DNA of 64,000 nt from Agromyces subbeticus DSM 16689 (GTDB lineage Bacteria > Actinomycetota > Actinomycetes > Actinomycetales > Microbacteriaceae), in the NCBI RefSeq assembly GCF_000421565.1, contig NZ_ATXG01000001.1:558001-622000 (forward strand), in the 5' to 3' direction. Below are positions 1 to 8,342 of the stretch, piece by piece. Under the pieces are notes generated by a model that worked only from the letters and a program-made list of their open reading frames with translations, had not been told where the DNA came from and did no database searches. The translations under genes were made by a program, and so were the position numbers. Each line of letters opens with the position of its first letter. The first letter of the stretch is position 1.

Positions 1-837
1 GCGCTCGTGCTGCTCGCCGCGTGGATGGGCTACGGCATCGCCGCCGGCTACGCCAGGGAGCGATGGCCCGGCGCCCGCGCCGCACGTGCCCTCTGGGTGG
101 CAGGCACCAGGCCGTGGCGCGCCCGCGAGGTCGTCGACGGTCTCGGTGGCCTCGACCGTGTGTTGCTCGTGGCCGTGCCCGCGGCGTTCCTCGTGGCGAG
201 CCGAGGCATCCAGACCTGGTTCCTGGCACCGTCGCACCTGCTTGTGACCCTCGGCGGTTGGGCGGTGTTCGTCGGCGTGCTCTGGCTCGCCCTCGGCCGA
301 CGTTCGGCGTGGCCGGTGATCGCGGCGATCGGGGGAGCCGCGGTGCTCCGCGTGGCGCTGTTGCTCGTCGTGCTCGCGCCGACCGGCCCGGGCGGCTACT
401 GGTTCGGGTTCTGGACGAATCCGCTCGGCCGTTCGGTGTACATCGCCCTCGCGTTCGCCGCATTCGGGTGGGTCGTGGTCGCCGCCGCGTGGGCGATCGC
501 CGTCGAGCGAGGAAAGCTCTGGGCGACCGGTGCGGTCGTCGCCGGCGTCGGCGCCGTGCTCGCGGTGTTCGGCTCGCTGATCGGCCTGATCGGTCTCGAG
601 GCGGCGCTCACCCGGTGGAACGACGAGATGGCGCTCTTGCCCTGGGGTCTCTCGCGCATCCTCGGCATCAGCGTCTACCTCGACATCCCGACCGACACGG
701 CATGGTGGGTCGCGATCGCAGGTGGCGTGATCGTCGCGGTGGGTGCGATCTGCATCGCGCTGGCTCAGAGGTTCTGGCCGATGTCCCACAGCTTGTCGGG
801 GCGGCCGTCGAGCGCCTCGGACACCGCGAGCGCCTGA
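1..837 (+). CDS. Polytopic membrane protein, 5' end cut by window
   Basis: The frame is open to the left edge of the window, so the true start is probably outside; a GTG at 7 is the first possible start inside. The visible 278 residues hold about six hydrophobic segments (for example around residues 50-65, 75-95, 100-122, 145-165, 175-200 and 238-258) separated by short charged loops, so it is an integral membrane protein. I recognise no family motif. The last 24 residues (rich in S, R and A) lie on the opposite strand of the dGTPase C-terminus: the two genes converge and overlap by 73 bp. The function is unknown. Confidence 0.6.
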   Translation, partial: ALVLLAAWMGYGIAAGYARERWPGARAARALWVAGTRPWRAREVVDGLGGLDRVLLVAVPAAFLVASRGIQTWFLAPSHLLVTLGGWAVFVGVLWLALGRRSAWPVIAAIGGAAVLRVALLLVVLAPTGPGGYWFGFWTNPLGRSVYIALAFAAFGWVVVAAAWAIAVERGKLWATGAVVAGVGAVLAVFGSLIGLIGLEAALTRWNDEMALLPWGLSRILGISVYLDIPTDTAWWVAIAGGVIVAVGAICIALAQRFWPMSHSLSGRPSSASDTASA

Positions 838-2282
838 TCGTCGGAGAGCGAGGCGACGTAGTCGATCACGCCGCGACCGACCCCGAGCCGGCGTACGTCG
901 CCCGGGTCGGGCAGCAGGACGCCGTCGGGGCGCGCCTCGCGAAGCCGGAGGTAACCGTCGGTCGCGATCTCGACGAGCTCCTTGAGGCGCTGCGGCACTC
1001 GCTCGCGATCGTGGTCGTCGGTCGCCCAGGCGCTGAGGCCCTTGACGGCTCGCGCCAGCACCCGGCTGAGGCCGCGCTGGTACATCACGATGTCGGCCCG
1101 GTCGAGGATGAAATGCCGGTGCACGAACTTCAGGATCTCGACCTCGTGCCAGGCGCGGCGATCGAGTGTCACGAGGCCCGAGCGCACGACATCGGCGGGC
1201 GCGGGCACGACCGATGACTGCAAGTGGCTGATCCAGCGGTTGGTGAACGACGAGAGCGCGCGCTCCGACGCGATCGAGCCGTCGAACGAGCTGGCGAGCA
1301 GGCCATCGACGAGGTCGTCGGCCACGACGTGCACTGCATCGGCGAACGCGTCGTCGTCAGCGATCCAGGCATCGCTGCGCTGCATCTTTCGACGCAGACC
1401 CTCGAGCGCACTGCCGGGCGGGGCGGCTCGTGCGGCGAGGGCCTCGTCGTCGAGTTCGCGGAGCTCTGCCCCCGAGGCCATCCAGCCGCGGAACTCCCGT
1501 GCCACGGCGCCCTGGCTGAGCACGCCCGCGCGGTAGAAGTCGTCGACGTCGTGGATCGAGTATGCGATGTCGTCGGCGATGTCCATGATCGAGCACTCGA
1601 GCGATTGCTGCATCGGCGGCTGACCGGAGCGAGCCTGGCCGAGATCGATGGCGTCGATGCCGTAGGCCGAGAACTTCAGCGCCTCGACCCCTCGCGTCGT
1701 GCGACGGAGCCCACGCGGGAGCGGGCCGTCGTCGAAGGCCGCGTCGTCGACGAAGCGCGTCCACGGATACTTGGCGACAGCGGTACGCACCGCTGCCGTG
1801 AGGTTGAGCCCGCGTGGCGCGGCTTCGCTGACGTCGAGCGCGGTGAGGATCCGGTAGCTCTGCGCGTTGCCCTCGAAGCCGTCGACGAGGCCGAGGGTTT
1901 CGCGGGCGAGCCGATCGAGCACGCGTTCGCCGAGATGCCCGAACGGCGGGTGGCCGAGGTCGTGCGCGCTCGCTGCGGCCTGCACGACGACGGCGTCGCA
2001 GCCGTGCTCGAGGGCGAACGCGCGGGTCGGTGCCGCGGCATCCGTCAGCTTGACCGCGATCGCACGCGCCACGGCCGTCACCTTGATGGAGTGCGTCAGC
2101 CGATTGTGGATGAGCGGCCCGGCACCGGGCTGGGCGATGACCTGGGTGACGGCCGAGAGGCGCGAGAAGTAGGGCGAGAACCGGATGCGTTCGAGATCGA
2201 GCCGGAATTGCGAGTGCTCCCCGGTGACCTCCGCGCTGCTGCGCGGCTCCGGAACGAGACGCGATGCGCGATCGATGGGCAT
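765..2282 (-). CDS. dgt: Deoxyguanosinetriphosphate triphosphohydrolase (dGTPase)
   Basis: HD-domain enzyme that cleaves dGTP (and in this family other dNTPs) to deoxynucleoside and triphosphate, shaping dNTP pools in the cytoplasm. The metal-binding HD pattern is clear: RLTHS near residue 64, AHDLGHPPFGH at residues 106-116, and downstream the IDAIDLG and MDIADDIAYSIHD segments (a further HD-type Asp pair). At 505 residues it is longer than short HD phosphohydrolases and typical of dGTPase-like proteins. I chose ATG 2282 over an upstream TTG because a TAGATT box lies exactly 7 bases before the ATG on the coding strand (forward 2290-2295), the arrangement of a leaderless mRNA. It faces away from the tRNA-Trp/secE block and overlaps the membrane gene at its 3' end. 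Confidence 0.9.
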   Translation of the reverse strand: MPIDRASRLVPEPRSSAEVTGEHSQFRLDLERIRFSPYFSRLSAVTQVIAQPGAGPLIHNRLTHSIKVTAVARAIAVKLTDAAAPTRAFALEHGCDAVVVQAAASAHDLGHPPFGHLGERVLDRLARETLGLVDGFEGNAQSYRILTALDVSEAAPRGLNLTAAVRTAVAKYPWTRFVDDAAFDDGPLPRGLRRTTRGVEALKFSAYGIDAIDLGQARSGQPPMQQSLECSIMDIADDIAYSIHDVDDFYRAGVLSQGAVAREFRGWMASGAELRELDDEALAARAAPPGSALEGLRRKMQRSDAWIADDDAFADAVHVVADDLVDGLLASSFDGSIASERALSSFTNRWISHLQSSVVPAPADVVRSGLVTLDRRAWHEVEILKFVHRHFILDRADIVMYQRGLSRVLARAVKGLSAWATDDHDRERVPQRLKELVEIATDGYLRLREARPDGVLLPDPGDVRRLGVGRGVIDYVASLSDDQALAVSEALDGRPDKLWDIGQNL

Positions 2283-2520
2283 GACTCCCAATCTAGGCCG
2301 ATCGGTGCATTGGCGCGCATCGCGGGGTGCTGAGGGGGTCGTGCCCGAGGCGGCATCCGCTCGGCTTTACTCTGCCTTCGGCGTCGCATACACTTGGTGA
2401 GGTTGTTGAAGTCAACCAAGATTCTCTGCGCCTATTTTCGGGCTTTTTCTCGCGAAGAACGCAGTGGATCCGGGTGCTTCGACAATCGGTGGAACAGTCC
2501 GGTCAGCCGGTCGTTTCCAT

Positions 2521-2593
2521 AGGGCGGTGGCTCAATTGGTAGAGCAGCGGTCTCCAAAACCGCAGGTTGCAGGTTCGAGTCCTGTCCGCCCTG
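2521..2593 (+). tRNA. trnW: tRNA-Trp (anticodon CCA)
   Basis: The cloverleaf can be folded by hand. The acceptor stem AGGGCGG/CCGCCCT pairs 2521-2527 with 2586-2592, followed by discriminator G 2593. The D stem is GCTC/GAGC, the anticodon stem GCGGT/ACCGC with loop CTCCAAA (anticodon CCA at 2554-2556), and the T stem GCAGG/CCTGT around TTCGAGT. No CCA end is encoded. Its position directly before secE-nusG is the usual actinobacterial arrangement. Confidence 0.97.
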
Positions 2594-2596
2594 CGA

Positions 2597-2615
2597 GCCG
2601 GCAGCGATTGCCGGC
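2597..2615 (+). other. Hairpin between tRNA-Trp and secE
   Basis: GCCGGCA, loop GCGAT, TGCCGGC: a perfect 7-bp stem starting 3 bases after the tRNA. It has no T-run, so it is more likely an RNA-processing or partial-attenuation structure between the tRNA and the secE mRNA than a full terminator. Confidence 0.5.
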
Positions 2616-2633
2616 CCACGAAAGGTGTACGAG

Positions 2634-2909
2634 GTGGCACGAAAAGTAATCGACGAGCCGAGTGAAGACGTCGTCGCCAATGCGAAGCGCGATCGCGCAG
2701 CGCGTCGGAATCCCTTTTCGCGCGTGGCCCTGTTCATCAGGCAGGTCATCGCCGAACTCAAGAAGGTGGTCACGCCGACCCGCAAGGAGCTCCTCAGTTT
2801 CACGACTGTGGTGCTCGTGTTCGTCGTCATCATGATGGCGATCGTGTGGGCGTTCGACCAGGTGTTCGGCTGGGTCGTGCTGTACGTCTTCGGAACACCG
2901 GGGGTCTGA
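2634..2909 (+). CDS. secE: Preprotein translocase subunit SecE
   Basis: Small essential subunit of the SecYEG protein-export channel. The 91-residue protein has a charged N-terminus, the conserved amphipathic stretch ([20 protein letters not shown], about residues 34-53) and one C-terminal membrane helix (about residues 56-80), the single-helix SecE layout of most bacteria. I start at GTG 2634 ([10 protein letters not shown]) because the AAAGG at 2621-2625 is 8 bases upstream; GTG 2625 would overlap that ribosome site. It sits between tRNA-Trp and nusG, the standard order. Confidence 0.95.
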   Translation: MARKVIDEPSEDVVANAKRDRAARRNPFSRVALFIRQVIAELKKVVTPTRKELLSFTTVVLVFVVIMMAIVWAFDQVFGWVVLYVFGTPGV

Positions 2910-2973
2910 TCGGGCCTTCGGGTTCGACGGATCCGGTTCGCCGCTGGCGCACCGGAGAAAAGGATTGAGAGAA

Positions 2974-3900
2974 GTGTCAAGGACTGAGCGCGACGACGTC
3001 GACTGGGCCACGGCCGCTGAGCAGTCGGCTGAAGACGACGAGGCGCAGACGGGCAGCACGCTCGAGCAGGCAGAGGAATCGGTCGAGCCGGCCGAGCACC
3101 GTGCCGTGCACGTGGTCGATGACGAGGGCAACGATGTCGATCTCGACGCCGTGCTCGACGCCATGGCCGAGTCGAGTGACCCCGAGGCCGACGCCGTGAT
3201 CGACGACGCACTCGACATCGACTCCGCCGAAGAGGCAGAGGCCGCTGCAGAAGCCGTCATCGAAGAAGAAGAGGAGCAGGCCGACCCGTACGCGGAGTTC
3301 CGTGCCGAGCTGCGCTTCCTTCCCGGCAAGTGGTACGTCATCCACTCCTACGCGGGCTTCGAGCGTCGCGTGAAGGCGAACATCGAGCAGCGACGTGAGT
3401 CGATGGCGATGGCCGACTACATCTACCAGGTCGAAGTGCCGATGGAAGATGTCGTCGAGATCAAGAACGGCCAGCGCAAGATGGTCACGCGCGTCCGCAT
3501 CCCCGGCTACGTGCTCGTGCGCATGGACCTCAACGAGGAGAGCTGGTCGGTCATCCGCCACACTCCCGGGGTCACCGGCTTCGTCGGCAACGCGCACAAC
3601 CCGACCCCCCTTCGCTTCGAAGAGGCCTTCGGCATGCTGAAGAGCCTCGTCGAGATCAAGGATGTCGCGCCCGTCAAGGGTGCGAAGGGCGGCGCCGTCG
3701 CCGGTGCCACTCGCGCGATTCCCGCCGAGGTCGACTTCGAGGTCGGCGAGACCATCACGATCAAAGACGGCTCGTTCGCGGGCCTGCCCGGCACGATCAG
3801 CGAGATCAAGCCCGAGAGCGGCAAGCTCACCGTGCTCGTCTCGCTCTTCGAGCGCGAGACCCCGGTCGAGCTCAGCTTCGACCAGGTCACCAAGCTTTGA
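2974..3900 (+). CDS. nusG: Transcription elongation/termination factor NusG
   Basis: NusG binds RNA polymerase and links it to Rho or ribosomes. Residues 1 to about 110 are a very acidic extension (runs of E and D), common in actinobacterial NusG. The NGN domain starts at [16 protein letters not shown] (about residue 118), and the KOW domain follows near residue 255 ([18 protein letters not shown]), ending in the typical SFDQVTKL tail. GTG 2974 is chosen because the GAGAAAAGGA at 2955-2964 is 9 bases upstream. The 308-residue length reflects the acidic extension. It is probably transcribed with secE (64-bp gap). Confidence 0.95.
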   Translation: MSRTERDDVDWATAAEQSAEDDEAQTGSTLEQAEESVEPAEHRAVHVVDDEGNDVDLDAVLDAMAESSDPEADAVIDDALDIDSAEEAEAAAEAVIEEEEEQADPYAEFRAELRFLPGKWYVIHSYAGFERRVKANIEQRRESMAMADYIYQVEVPMEDVVEIKNGQRKMVTRVRIPGYVLVRMDLNEESWSVIRHTPGVTGFVGNAHNPTPLRFEEAFGMLKSLVEIKDVAPVKGAKGGAVAGATRAIPAEVDFEVGETITIKDGSFAGLPGTISEIKPESGKLTVLVSLFERETPVELSFDQVTKL

Positions 3901-3902
3901 CG

Positions 3903-3943
3903 CGAGCCGGATCAATGTCGCGAAGCGGCGTTGATGCGGCTCG
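3903..3943 (+). terminator. Hairpin just after nusG
   Basis: The arms CGAGCCG-ATCAA (3903-3915) and TTGAT-CGGCTCG (3931-3943) pair, beginning right after the nusG stop. There is no poly-T tract, as is common in this window. It is immediately followed by a repeat copy, so nusG and rplK are probably separate transcripts. Confidence 0.5.
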
Positions 3944-3949
3944 GGGCAA

Positions 3950-4021
3950 GGTCGAGTAGGCGCGCCAGCGCCGTATCGAGACCCGCTCACGAGGTCTCGA
4001 TACGCTTCGCTACTCGACCGG
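3950..4021. repeat. GGTCGAGTAG inverted repeat, copy 1 (nusG-rplK)
   Basis: About 72 bp. It begins GGTCGAGTAG and ends CTACTCGACC, with inner arms CGTATCGAGACC... and ...GGTCTCGATACG, so the RNA could fold into a two-step hairpin. The same arms occur at 14384, 20798, 25901, 54491, 56981 and 61245. No transposase is associated in the window. Confidence 0.95.
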
Positions 4022-4032
4022 CGAATATCCGT

Positions 4033-4148
4033 TACCATAGATAGGTTGTGCGCTCGCGCGCAGCCGCACAGATCACCGCATCCCGGAACGGCCGGGTTGC
4101 GGGAGAGTGCCCCGGCAACCGGGGCGTTCGAACAGAAAGAGAGAAATC
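4033..4148 (+). promoter_or_regulatory. rplK leader with stacked hairpins
   Basis: A weak -10 candidate, TACCAT, at 4033-4038 is followed by a leader with two tight GC hairpins: CCCGG-AACGG-CCGGG (4082-4096) and CCCCGG-CAA-CCGGGG (4110-4124), then the AGAAAGAGAG ribosome site of rplK. In many bacteria ribosomal protein L1 represses its own operon by binding an rplKA leader; whether one of these hairpins is that site is inference. Confidence 0.35.
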
Positions 4149-4577
4149 ATGGCACCGAAGAAGAAGGTCACCGGTCTGATCAAGCTTCAGATCAAGGCCG
4201 GCGCCGCGAACCCGGCCCCGCCCATCGGCCCGGCCCTGGGTCAGCACGGCGTGAACATCATGGAGTTCTGCAAGGCCTACAACGCAGCGACCGAAGCCCA
4301 GCGCGGCAACGTCATCCCCGTTGAGATCACGGTCTACGAAGACCGTTCGTTCACCTTCATCCTGAAGACCCCGCCCGCCGCCGAGCTCATCAAGAAGGCT
4401 GCCGGCGTCGCCAAGGGTTCCGGCGTTCCCCACACCACCAAGGTCGGCAAGCTGACCCAGGCACAGGTGCGCGAGATCGCCGAGTCGAAGATGGTCGACC
4501 TCAACGCCAACGACCTCGACGCCGCGTCGAAGATCATCGCCGGCACCGCTCGCTCGATGGGCATCACGGTCGAATAG
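4149..4577 (+). CDS. rplK: 50S ribosomal protein L11
   Basis: L11 of the GTPase-associated centre, target of thiostrepton-type antibiotics and needed for stringent-response sensing on the ribosome. It has 142 residues, the usual length. The family start [20 protein letters not shown], the proline-rich [21 protein letters not shown], and the C-terminal rRNA-binding domain with SGVPHTT and the GTARSMGI tail are all present. ATG 4149 follows AGAAAGAGAG. Followed 142 bp later by rplA. Confidence 0.98.
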   Translation: MAPKKKVTGLIKLQIKAGAANPAPPIGPALGQHGVNIMEFCKAYNAATEAQRGNVIPVEITVYEDRSFTFILKTPPAAELIKKAAGVAKGSGVPHTTKVGKLTQAQVREIAESKMVDLNANDLDAASKIIAGTARSMGITVE

Positions 4578-4590
4578 GCCTCGTCTCGTC

Positions 4591-4647
4591 GGTCGAGTGG
4601 CGCGAAGCGCATCGAGACCCGAGACCGGCGGATGCCACGCGGCATCC
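4591..4647. repeat. Decayed half copy of the repeat plus GGATGCC hairpin (rplK-rplA)
   Basis: 4591-4620 keeps one arm of the repeat in altered form (GGTCGAGTGG...CATCGAGACC). It is followed by GGATGCC-ACGC-GGCATCC (4630-4647), a perfect 7-bp hairpin made from the octamer that is over-represented across the window. It is probably a degenerating repeat between two cotranscribed ribosomal genes. Confidence 0.6.
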
Positions 4648-4719
4648 GCTCACCAGAACTCAGCATCCGTGGCAGCGCCCGCCAGGCGCAGATGACCACA
4701 CTCTCTCAAGGAGAACAAC

Positions 4720-5409
4720 ATGGCACAGAAGTCCAAGGCCTACCGCGCCGCGGCCGAGAAGATCGAAGACGGCAAGTTCTACACCCCCAGCGAGGCCGTG
4801 GCCATCGCGAAGGAGACCGGCTCGGTCAAGTTCGACTCGACCATCGAGGTCGCGCTGAAGCTCGGCGTCGACCCGCGTAAGGCCGACCAGATGGTGCGCG
4901 GCACCGTCATCCTCCCGCACGGCACCGGCAAGACCGCCCGCGTCATCGTCTTCGCAACGGGCCCCGCGGCCGAGGCTGCGATCGCGGCCGGCGCCGACGA
5001 GGTCGGCGGCGCCGAGCTCATCGAGAAGGTCGCCGGCGGCTACACCGCGTTCGACTCGGCGGTCTCGACCCCCGAGCTCATGGGCCAGGTCGGCCGTCTC
5101 GGCAAGGTGCTCGGCCCGCGCGGCCTCATGCCCAACCCGAAGACCGGCACCGTCACCCCGAACGTCGGCCAGGCCGTCTCCGACATCAAGGGCGGCAAGA
5201 TCGAGTTCCGCGTCGACAAGCACGCCAACGTGCACTTCGTCGTCGGCAAGGCATCGTTCTCGCTCGACCAGCTCGAAGAGAACGCCAAGGCCGCCCTCGA
5301 AGAGGTCGTGCGCCTGAAGCCGTCGAGCTCCAAGGGCCGTTACATCCAGAAGGGCGCCGTGTCGACCACGTTCGGCCCCGGCATCCCGCTCGACGTCAAC
5401 GCCATCTAG
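4720..5409 (+). CDS. rplA: 50S ribosomal protein L1
   Basis: L1 forms the L1 stalk on 23S rRNA that moves deacylated tRNA out, and in many species also represses its own mRNA. It has 229 residues, as expected. Family blocks are plain: [12 protein letters not shown], the [20 protein letters not shown] signature near residues 125-145, and [19 protein letters not shown] 4720 is preceded by AAGGAG at good spacing. It is the last gene of the block; a strong hairpin follows. Confidence 0.98.
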   Translation: MAQKSKAYRAAAEKIEDGKFYTPSEAVAIAKETGSVKFDSTIEVALKLGVDPRKADQMVRGTVILPHGTGKTARVIVFATGPAAEAAIAAGADEVGGAELIEKVAGGYTAFDSAVSTPELMGQVGRLGKVLGPRGLMPNPKTGTVTPNVGQAVSDIKGGKIEFRVDKHANVHFVVGKASFSLDQLEENAKAALEEVVRLKPSSSKGRYIQKGAVSTTFGPGIPLDVNAI

Positions 5410-5452
5410 CAACTGACGTCGAACGGCGCACAAGCGCCGTCTCGCACCAGCA

Positions 5453-5486
5453 CGAAGGGCTCGCCGGTTCGCCGGCGGGCCCTTCG
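5453..5486 (+). terminator. Bidirectional terminator, rplA / acylphosphatase
   Basis: A stem of about 15 bp, CGAAGGGC... to ...GCCCTTCG, closed by a TTCG tetraloop (5468-5471). It lies between the convergent rplA and acylphosphatase genes. A second hairpin, ACGGCGC-ACAA-GCGCCGT, lies upstream at 5423-5440. T-richness after the stem is slight (TCGTT). Confidence 0.75.
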
Positions 5487-5527
5487 TCGTTCGCTGGATA
5501 CCGCGATCCGCTCTCCGGGCCGGCGCC

Positions 5528-5797
5528 TCAGTCGGTGATGCGGAACGCGACTTCGCCGAGCGGAGCGGTCACCGCGACATCCGTGCGCTCGATGACGGCG
5601 CCGGGTGGCCCGGCGGCCAGCCAGCCGAGCATCGCCTCGACGGATGCGTCGTCGCCCTCGATCTCGCATTCGACCGTGCCGTCAGGCCGATTGCGCACCC
5701 ACCCGACGAGGCCGCAACGCTCGGCCTCGCGTTGCGCGGAGTAGCGGAAGCCCACGCCTTGCACGATCCCGTGCACGAGCACGTGCCTTCGGATCAT
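5528..5797 (-). CDS. acyP: Acylphosphatase
   Basis: A small cytoplasmic enzyme that hydrolyses carboxyl-phosphate bonds of acylphosphates. The 89 residues match the family length. The anion-binding signature GIVQGVGFRYSAQREAE (residues 10-26, with the catalytic Arg in GVGFR) and GWVRNRPDGTVE (with the catalytic Asn) are both present. The start ATG 5797 has TACGCT six bases upstream on the coding strand, so it may be leaderless, although GGAGAC could also act as a weak ribosome site. Convergent with rplA. Confidence 0.95.
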   Translation of the reverse strand: MIRRHVLVHGIVQGVGFRYSAQREAERCGLVGWVRNRPDGTVECEIEGDDASVEAMLGWLAAGPPGAVIERTDVAVTAPLGEVAFRITD

Positions 5798-5886
5798 GTC
5801 TCCAGCGTAGGCTTCCGCCTCTGGCGCGGTGAACCCGCGAGTCGAATGCCTGGGGGTGACCGGCCGGAGTCTGGGATGATCGGGGA

Positions 5887-6117
5887 ATGACCCGCTCTCC
5901 GCAGCACCCCGGATCGACCGATGAGGCCGGTGATGGTGCCGTGCGGCGCACCACGCTCGAGCGCATCGTCGCGGCGATCGAAGGCCCCGACTTCGAATAC
6001 GGCGTCATTCCGTCGGCCATGTACCAGCGTCTCGTGCCGGTGTGCGCCGAGATCGAAGCGGAGCTCTCGGGGCGCCACAAGCCCGAGGCGTGGAACCGGG
6101 CGACCGACGCCGGCTGA
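5887..6117 (+). CDS. Small hypothetical protein, possibly the front half of a frameshifted gene
   Basis: 76 residues, soluble, with a helical middle (TTLERIVAAIEGPDFEYG) and no known motif. It stops at 6117. In the adjacent forward reading frame, from codon 6117 onward, the sequence encodes a convincing hydrophobic tail (TNPWHAANLGYSLHVF, then a helix containing LVSCLIMLVLCVLDRR). That frame has no start or ribosome site of its own that I trust, and it runs on into the permease's antisense. The two pieces may be one membrane protein broken by a one-base shift near 6100-6117. Function unknown. Confidence 0.4.
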   Translation: MTRSPQHPGSTDEAGDGAVRRTTLERIVAAIEGPDFEYGVIPSAMYQRLVPVCAEIEAELSGRHKPEAWNRATDAG

Positions 6118-6274
6118 CGAACCCGTGGCATGCCGCCAACCTGGGGTACTCGCTCCACGTGTTCAGCCTGCCGCTCGGCCCGGTCTGGGCGCTGCACACC
6201 TTCTACCTCGTCTCGTGCCTCATCATGCTCGTGTTGTGCGTGCTCGACCGCCGCAGCCGCACCCGCCCCGCGCT

Positions 6275-7795
6275 TCAGACTCGGTCGACCACGCGCGTCG
6301 CTCCCGTGCGCAGGCGGATCTCGTCGGCGACCGCGATCGCGTCGCCAGACGGGGCATCCGACTTGCGATCGGGTCGCGCGATGAAGAGGTAGAGCAGCCC
6401 GGTGACCGCCACGACGCCGAGGCCGATCAGCACGACGAAGTCAGTGAAGACGTCGCCCGAGGTGCCGGGCGTCGCGAGCAGCACCATGGCGAAGATGCCG
6501 TAGGCGAGCGCGACCGCGTTGATCGCGAAGCCCCAGCGACCGAGCGAGAACGGACCGGCCGGCTTCCAGCCCTTGATCCGCTGCCGAAGCGAGGCCAGCA
6601 CGACCATCTGGAACGCGACGTAGATGCCGAGCACCGCGAACGCGGTGATCGGCACGAGCAGGTCGTTGTTGAGCCAGATCAGCACGCAGATGAGCGCCGG
6701 CACGGTGCACGCGACGATGAGGGCGTTCGTCGGCACCTTGCTCTTCGGCGAGACCCGGGCGAGCCAGCGGTGGCCGGGAATCATGCCGTCGCGGGCGAAG
6801 GAGAAGAGCAGCCGGCTCGCGGCCGCCTGCAGGCTGAGCACGCACGAGAGAAACGCAGTGACGGCGATCACGAGGAACACCTTCGCCCCGACGACGCCGA
6901 GCGAGGCCTCGAGAATGCCGGGGATGGGGTCGGCGTCTTCGCCGGCGACGATGGAGCCGAGATCGGGAGCGGCGAGCACGTAGCCCGCGAAGGCGAGCAG
7001 GGCCGAGATGCCGCCGACGAAGATCGTCATCATCATCGCCTTGGGGATGCGCCGCGCGGGGTTCTCGACCTCTTCGGCGACGTCGCCGCACGCTTCGAAG
7101 CCGTAGAACAGGAAGAGCCCGGCGAGCGCTGCGCCGAGGAACGCCGCGCCATAGCCGCCATCGCCCTCGACACCCATGCTGTCGAAGAAGATGCCGAAGT
7201 CCTGCTTGCGCTGGAAGACGAGCAGGTAGAGTCCCACGGCAATGACGCCCACGAGTTCGGCGGCGAGCCCGATGCGGGCGACGCGGGCGAGCCACTTGGT
7301 CCCCGAGAAGTTGATCGCGAACGCGATCGCGAGGAACGCGAGGGTGATCCAGAGCGTCGTCTCGTTGGTGATCTCGAGACCGAAGAGGCTCGCGGCGAAG
7401 CCCGATCCGTACTCGGCGACGGCCGTGATCGTGACGATCATCGCCCAGATGTAGACCCAGGCGGCCATCCACGCGTAGCGGCGGCCCCAGAGGCGTCTCG
7501 CCCAAGGATAGATGCCGCCGTGGATCGGGTACTGCGAGACCACCTCGCCGAAGACGAGCGAGACGAGCAGCTGGCCGGTGGCGACGATGACGATCCACCA
7601 GATCGACGGCGGGCCGCCGATCGACAGGGCGACCGCGAAGAGCGAGTACACGCCGACGAGGGGCGAGAGGTAGGTGAATCCGAGGGCGAAGTTCGCCCAG
7701 AGGCTCATCGATCGGTTGAACGAATCCTCGTAGCCGAGCACGCTCAGGTGCTCGCCGTCGGAGAGGCTCGCTGCGGGCCTACGATCTTCGGACAT
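6275..7795 (-). CDS. APC-family amino acid permease
   Basis: Cytoplasmic-membrane importer of the amino acid/polyamine/organocation superfamily. The 506 residues carry about 12 hydrophobic segments. The start of TM1 (FNRSMSLWANFALGFTYLSP) resembles the GABA/choline-type branch of the family; the glycine-rich unwound TM1 and the FYGFEACGDVAEEVENPARR block in the middle are typical. A GGAAGG ribosome site precedes the ATG. Upstream, at 7879-7911, is an operator-like site shared with the aldehyde dehydrogenase at 11839, which ties it to the catabolic genes to the right. The substrate is not certain; an amino acid or amine is likely. Confidence 0.85.
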   Translation of the reverse strand: MSEDRRPAASLSDGEHLSVLGYEDSFNRSMSLWANFALGFTYLSPLVGVYSLFAVALSIGGPPSIWWIVIVATGQLLVSLVFGEVVSQYPIHGGIYPWARRLWGRRYAWMAAWVYIWAMIVTITAVAEYGSGFAASLFGLEITNETTLWITLAFLAIAFAINFSGTKWLARVARIGLAAELVGVIAVGLYLLVFQRKQDFGIFFDSMGVEGDGGYGAAFLGAALAGLFLFYGFEACGDVAEEVENPARRIPKAMMMTIFVGGISALLAFAGYVLAAPDLGSIVAGEDADPIPGILEASLGVVGAKVFLVIAVTAFLSCVLSLQAAASRLLFSFARDGMIPGHRWLARVSPKSKVPTNALIVACTVPALICVLIWLNNDLLVPITAFAVLGIYVAFQMVVLASLRQRIKGWKPAGPFSLGRWGFAINAVALAYGIFAMVLLATPGTSGDVFTDFVVLIGLGVVAVTGLLYLFIARPDRKSDAPSGDAIAVADEIRLRTGATRVVDRV

Positions 7796-7894
7796 CGCTG
7801 CCTTCCACTGTCATCGCTACGTCGGCCACCCCCGCCGACGACACCACGCCGTCGTGGTGTCGCGCCAGCTTAGCCAGACATCCGGTCATAAAGC

Positions 7895-7911
7895 TATAGT
7901 TCCGGATGATT
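7895..7911 (-). promoter_or_regulatory. Candidate GntR operator upstream of the permease
   Basis: TATA-GTTC-CGGATGATT on the + strand, about 100 bp upstream of the permease start. The same pattern (TATA-N4-CGGATGATT) recurs at 11911-11927. It also forms the right arm of CATCCGG-N16-CCGGATG (7879-7908). The assignment to the GntR regulator at 12657-13427 is inference. Confidence 0.45.
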
Positions 7912-7976
7912 AGTTCTCGGCATGATTCGAGGGGTCAGCGGATGCCGCGGCATCCGCTCGGCGTAGCATGGCCGCC

Positions 7977-8342
7977 ATGGGGGAAGTCAGCGACTACATC
8001 GCGGGGCTCGACGGGCCCGAACGAGACGTGATCGAACGCATCAGGGCGCGAGCGATCGCCCTCGTGCCCGAGGCGGTCGAGGGGGTGAGTTACGGCATGC
8101 CGGCCCTGCGCTATCGCGATTCGCCGCTGCTCAGCATCAAGAAGGCGGCGACGCACATCGGGCTCTACCCGTACAGCCCGCCGGTCATCGAGGCGATCGC
8201 CGCCGAACTCGGGGGTTACTCTTGGGCGAAGGGCACGATCAGGTTCACGCCCGAGCATCCGCTGCCCGACTCGCTCGTCGACCGCATCATCCTGCTGCGG
8301 CGCGACGAGATCGACGGGAAGAAGAAGTCGGCCAAGGGCTAG
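7977..8342 (+). CDS. DUF1801-type (YdhG/frataxin-like fold) small protein
   Basis: 121 residues with the DUF1801 pattern: an N-terminal helix (SDYIAGLDGPERDVIERIRARAIAL), EGVSYGMPALRY, LLSIKKAATHIGLYPYSPPVIEAI and KGTIRFTPEHPLPDSLVDRIILLRRDEI. The family has a frataxin-like fold; some members have been proposed as iron chaperones, others are uncharacterised. ATG 7977 is preferred over ATG 7968 because TAGCAT (7964-7969) lies exactly seven bases before it and there is no ribosome site, the leaderless pattern seen elsewhere here. It ends back to back with the next gene: the two TAG stops touch. Confidence 0.8.
   Translation: MGEVSDYIAGLDGPERDVIERIRARAIALVPEAVEGVSYGMPALRYRDSPLLSIKKAATHIGLYPYSPPVIEAIAAELGGYSWAKGTIRFTPEHPLPDSLVDRIILLRRDEIDGKKKSAKG

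Noticed and set aside
2400-2520. A second RNA gene before tRNA-Trp
   Set aside because: There is a short inverted repeat (GTTGA-AG-TCAAC at 2405-2416) and T-rich sequence, but no cloverleaf or other recognisable RNA fold; it is more likely the promoter region.
5921-7873. Very long open frame opposite the amino acid permease
   Set aside because: Its composition (strings of R, D, E, H) is that of an antisense shadow of a high-GC gene; the opposite strand gives a clear 12-helix permease.
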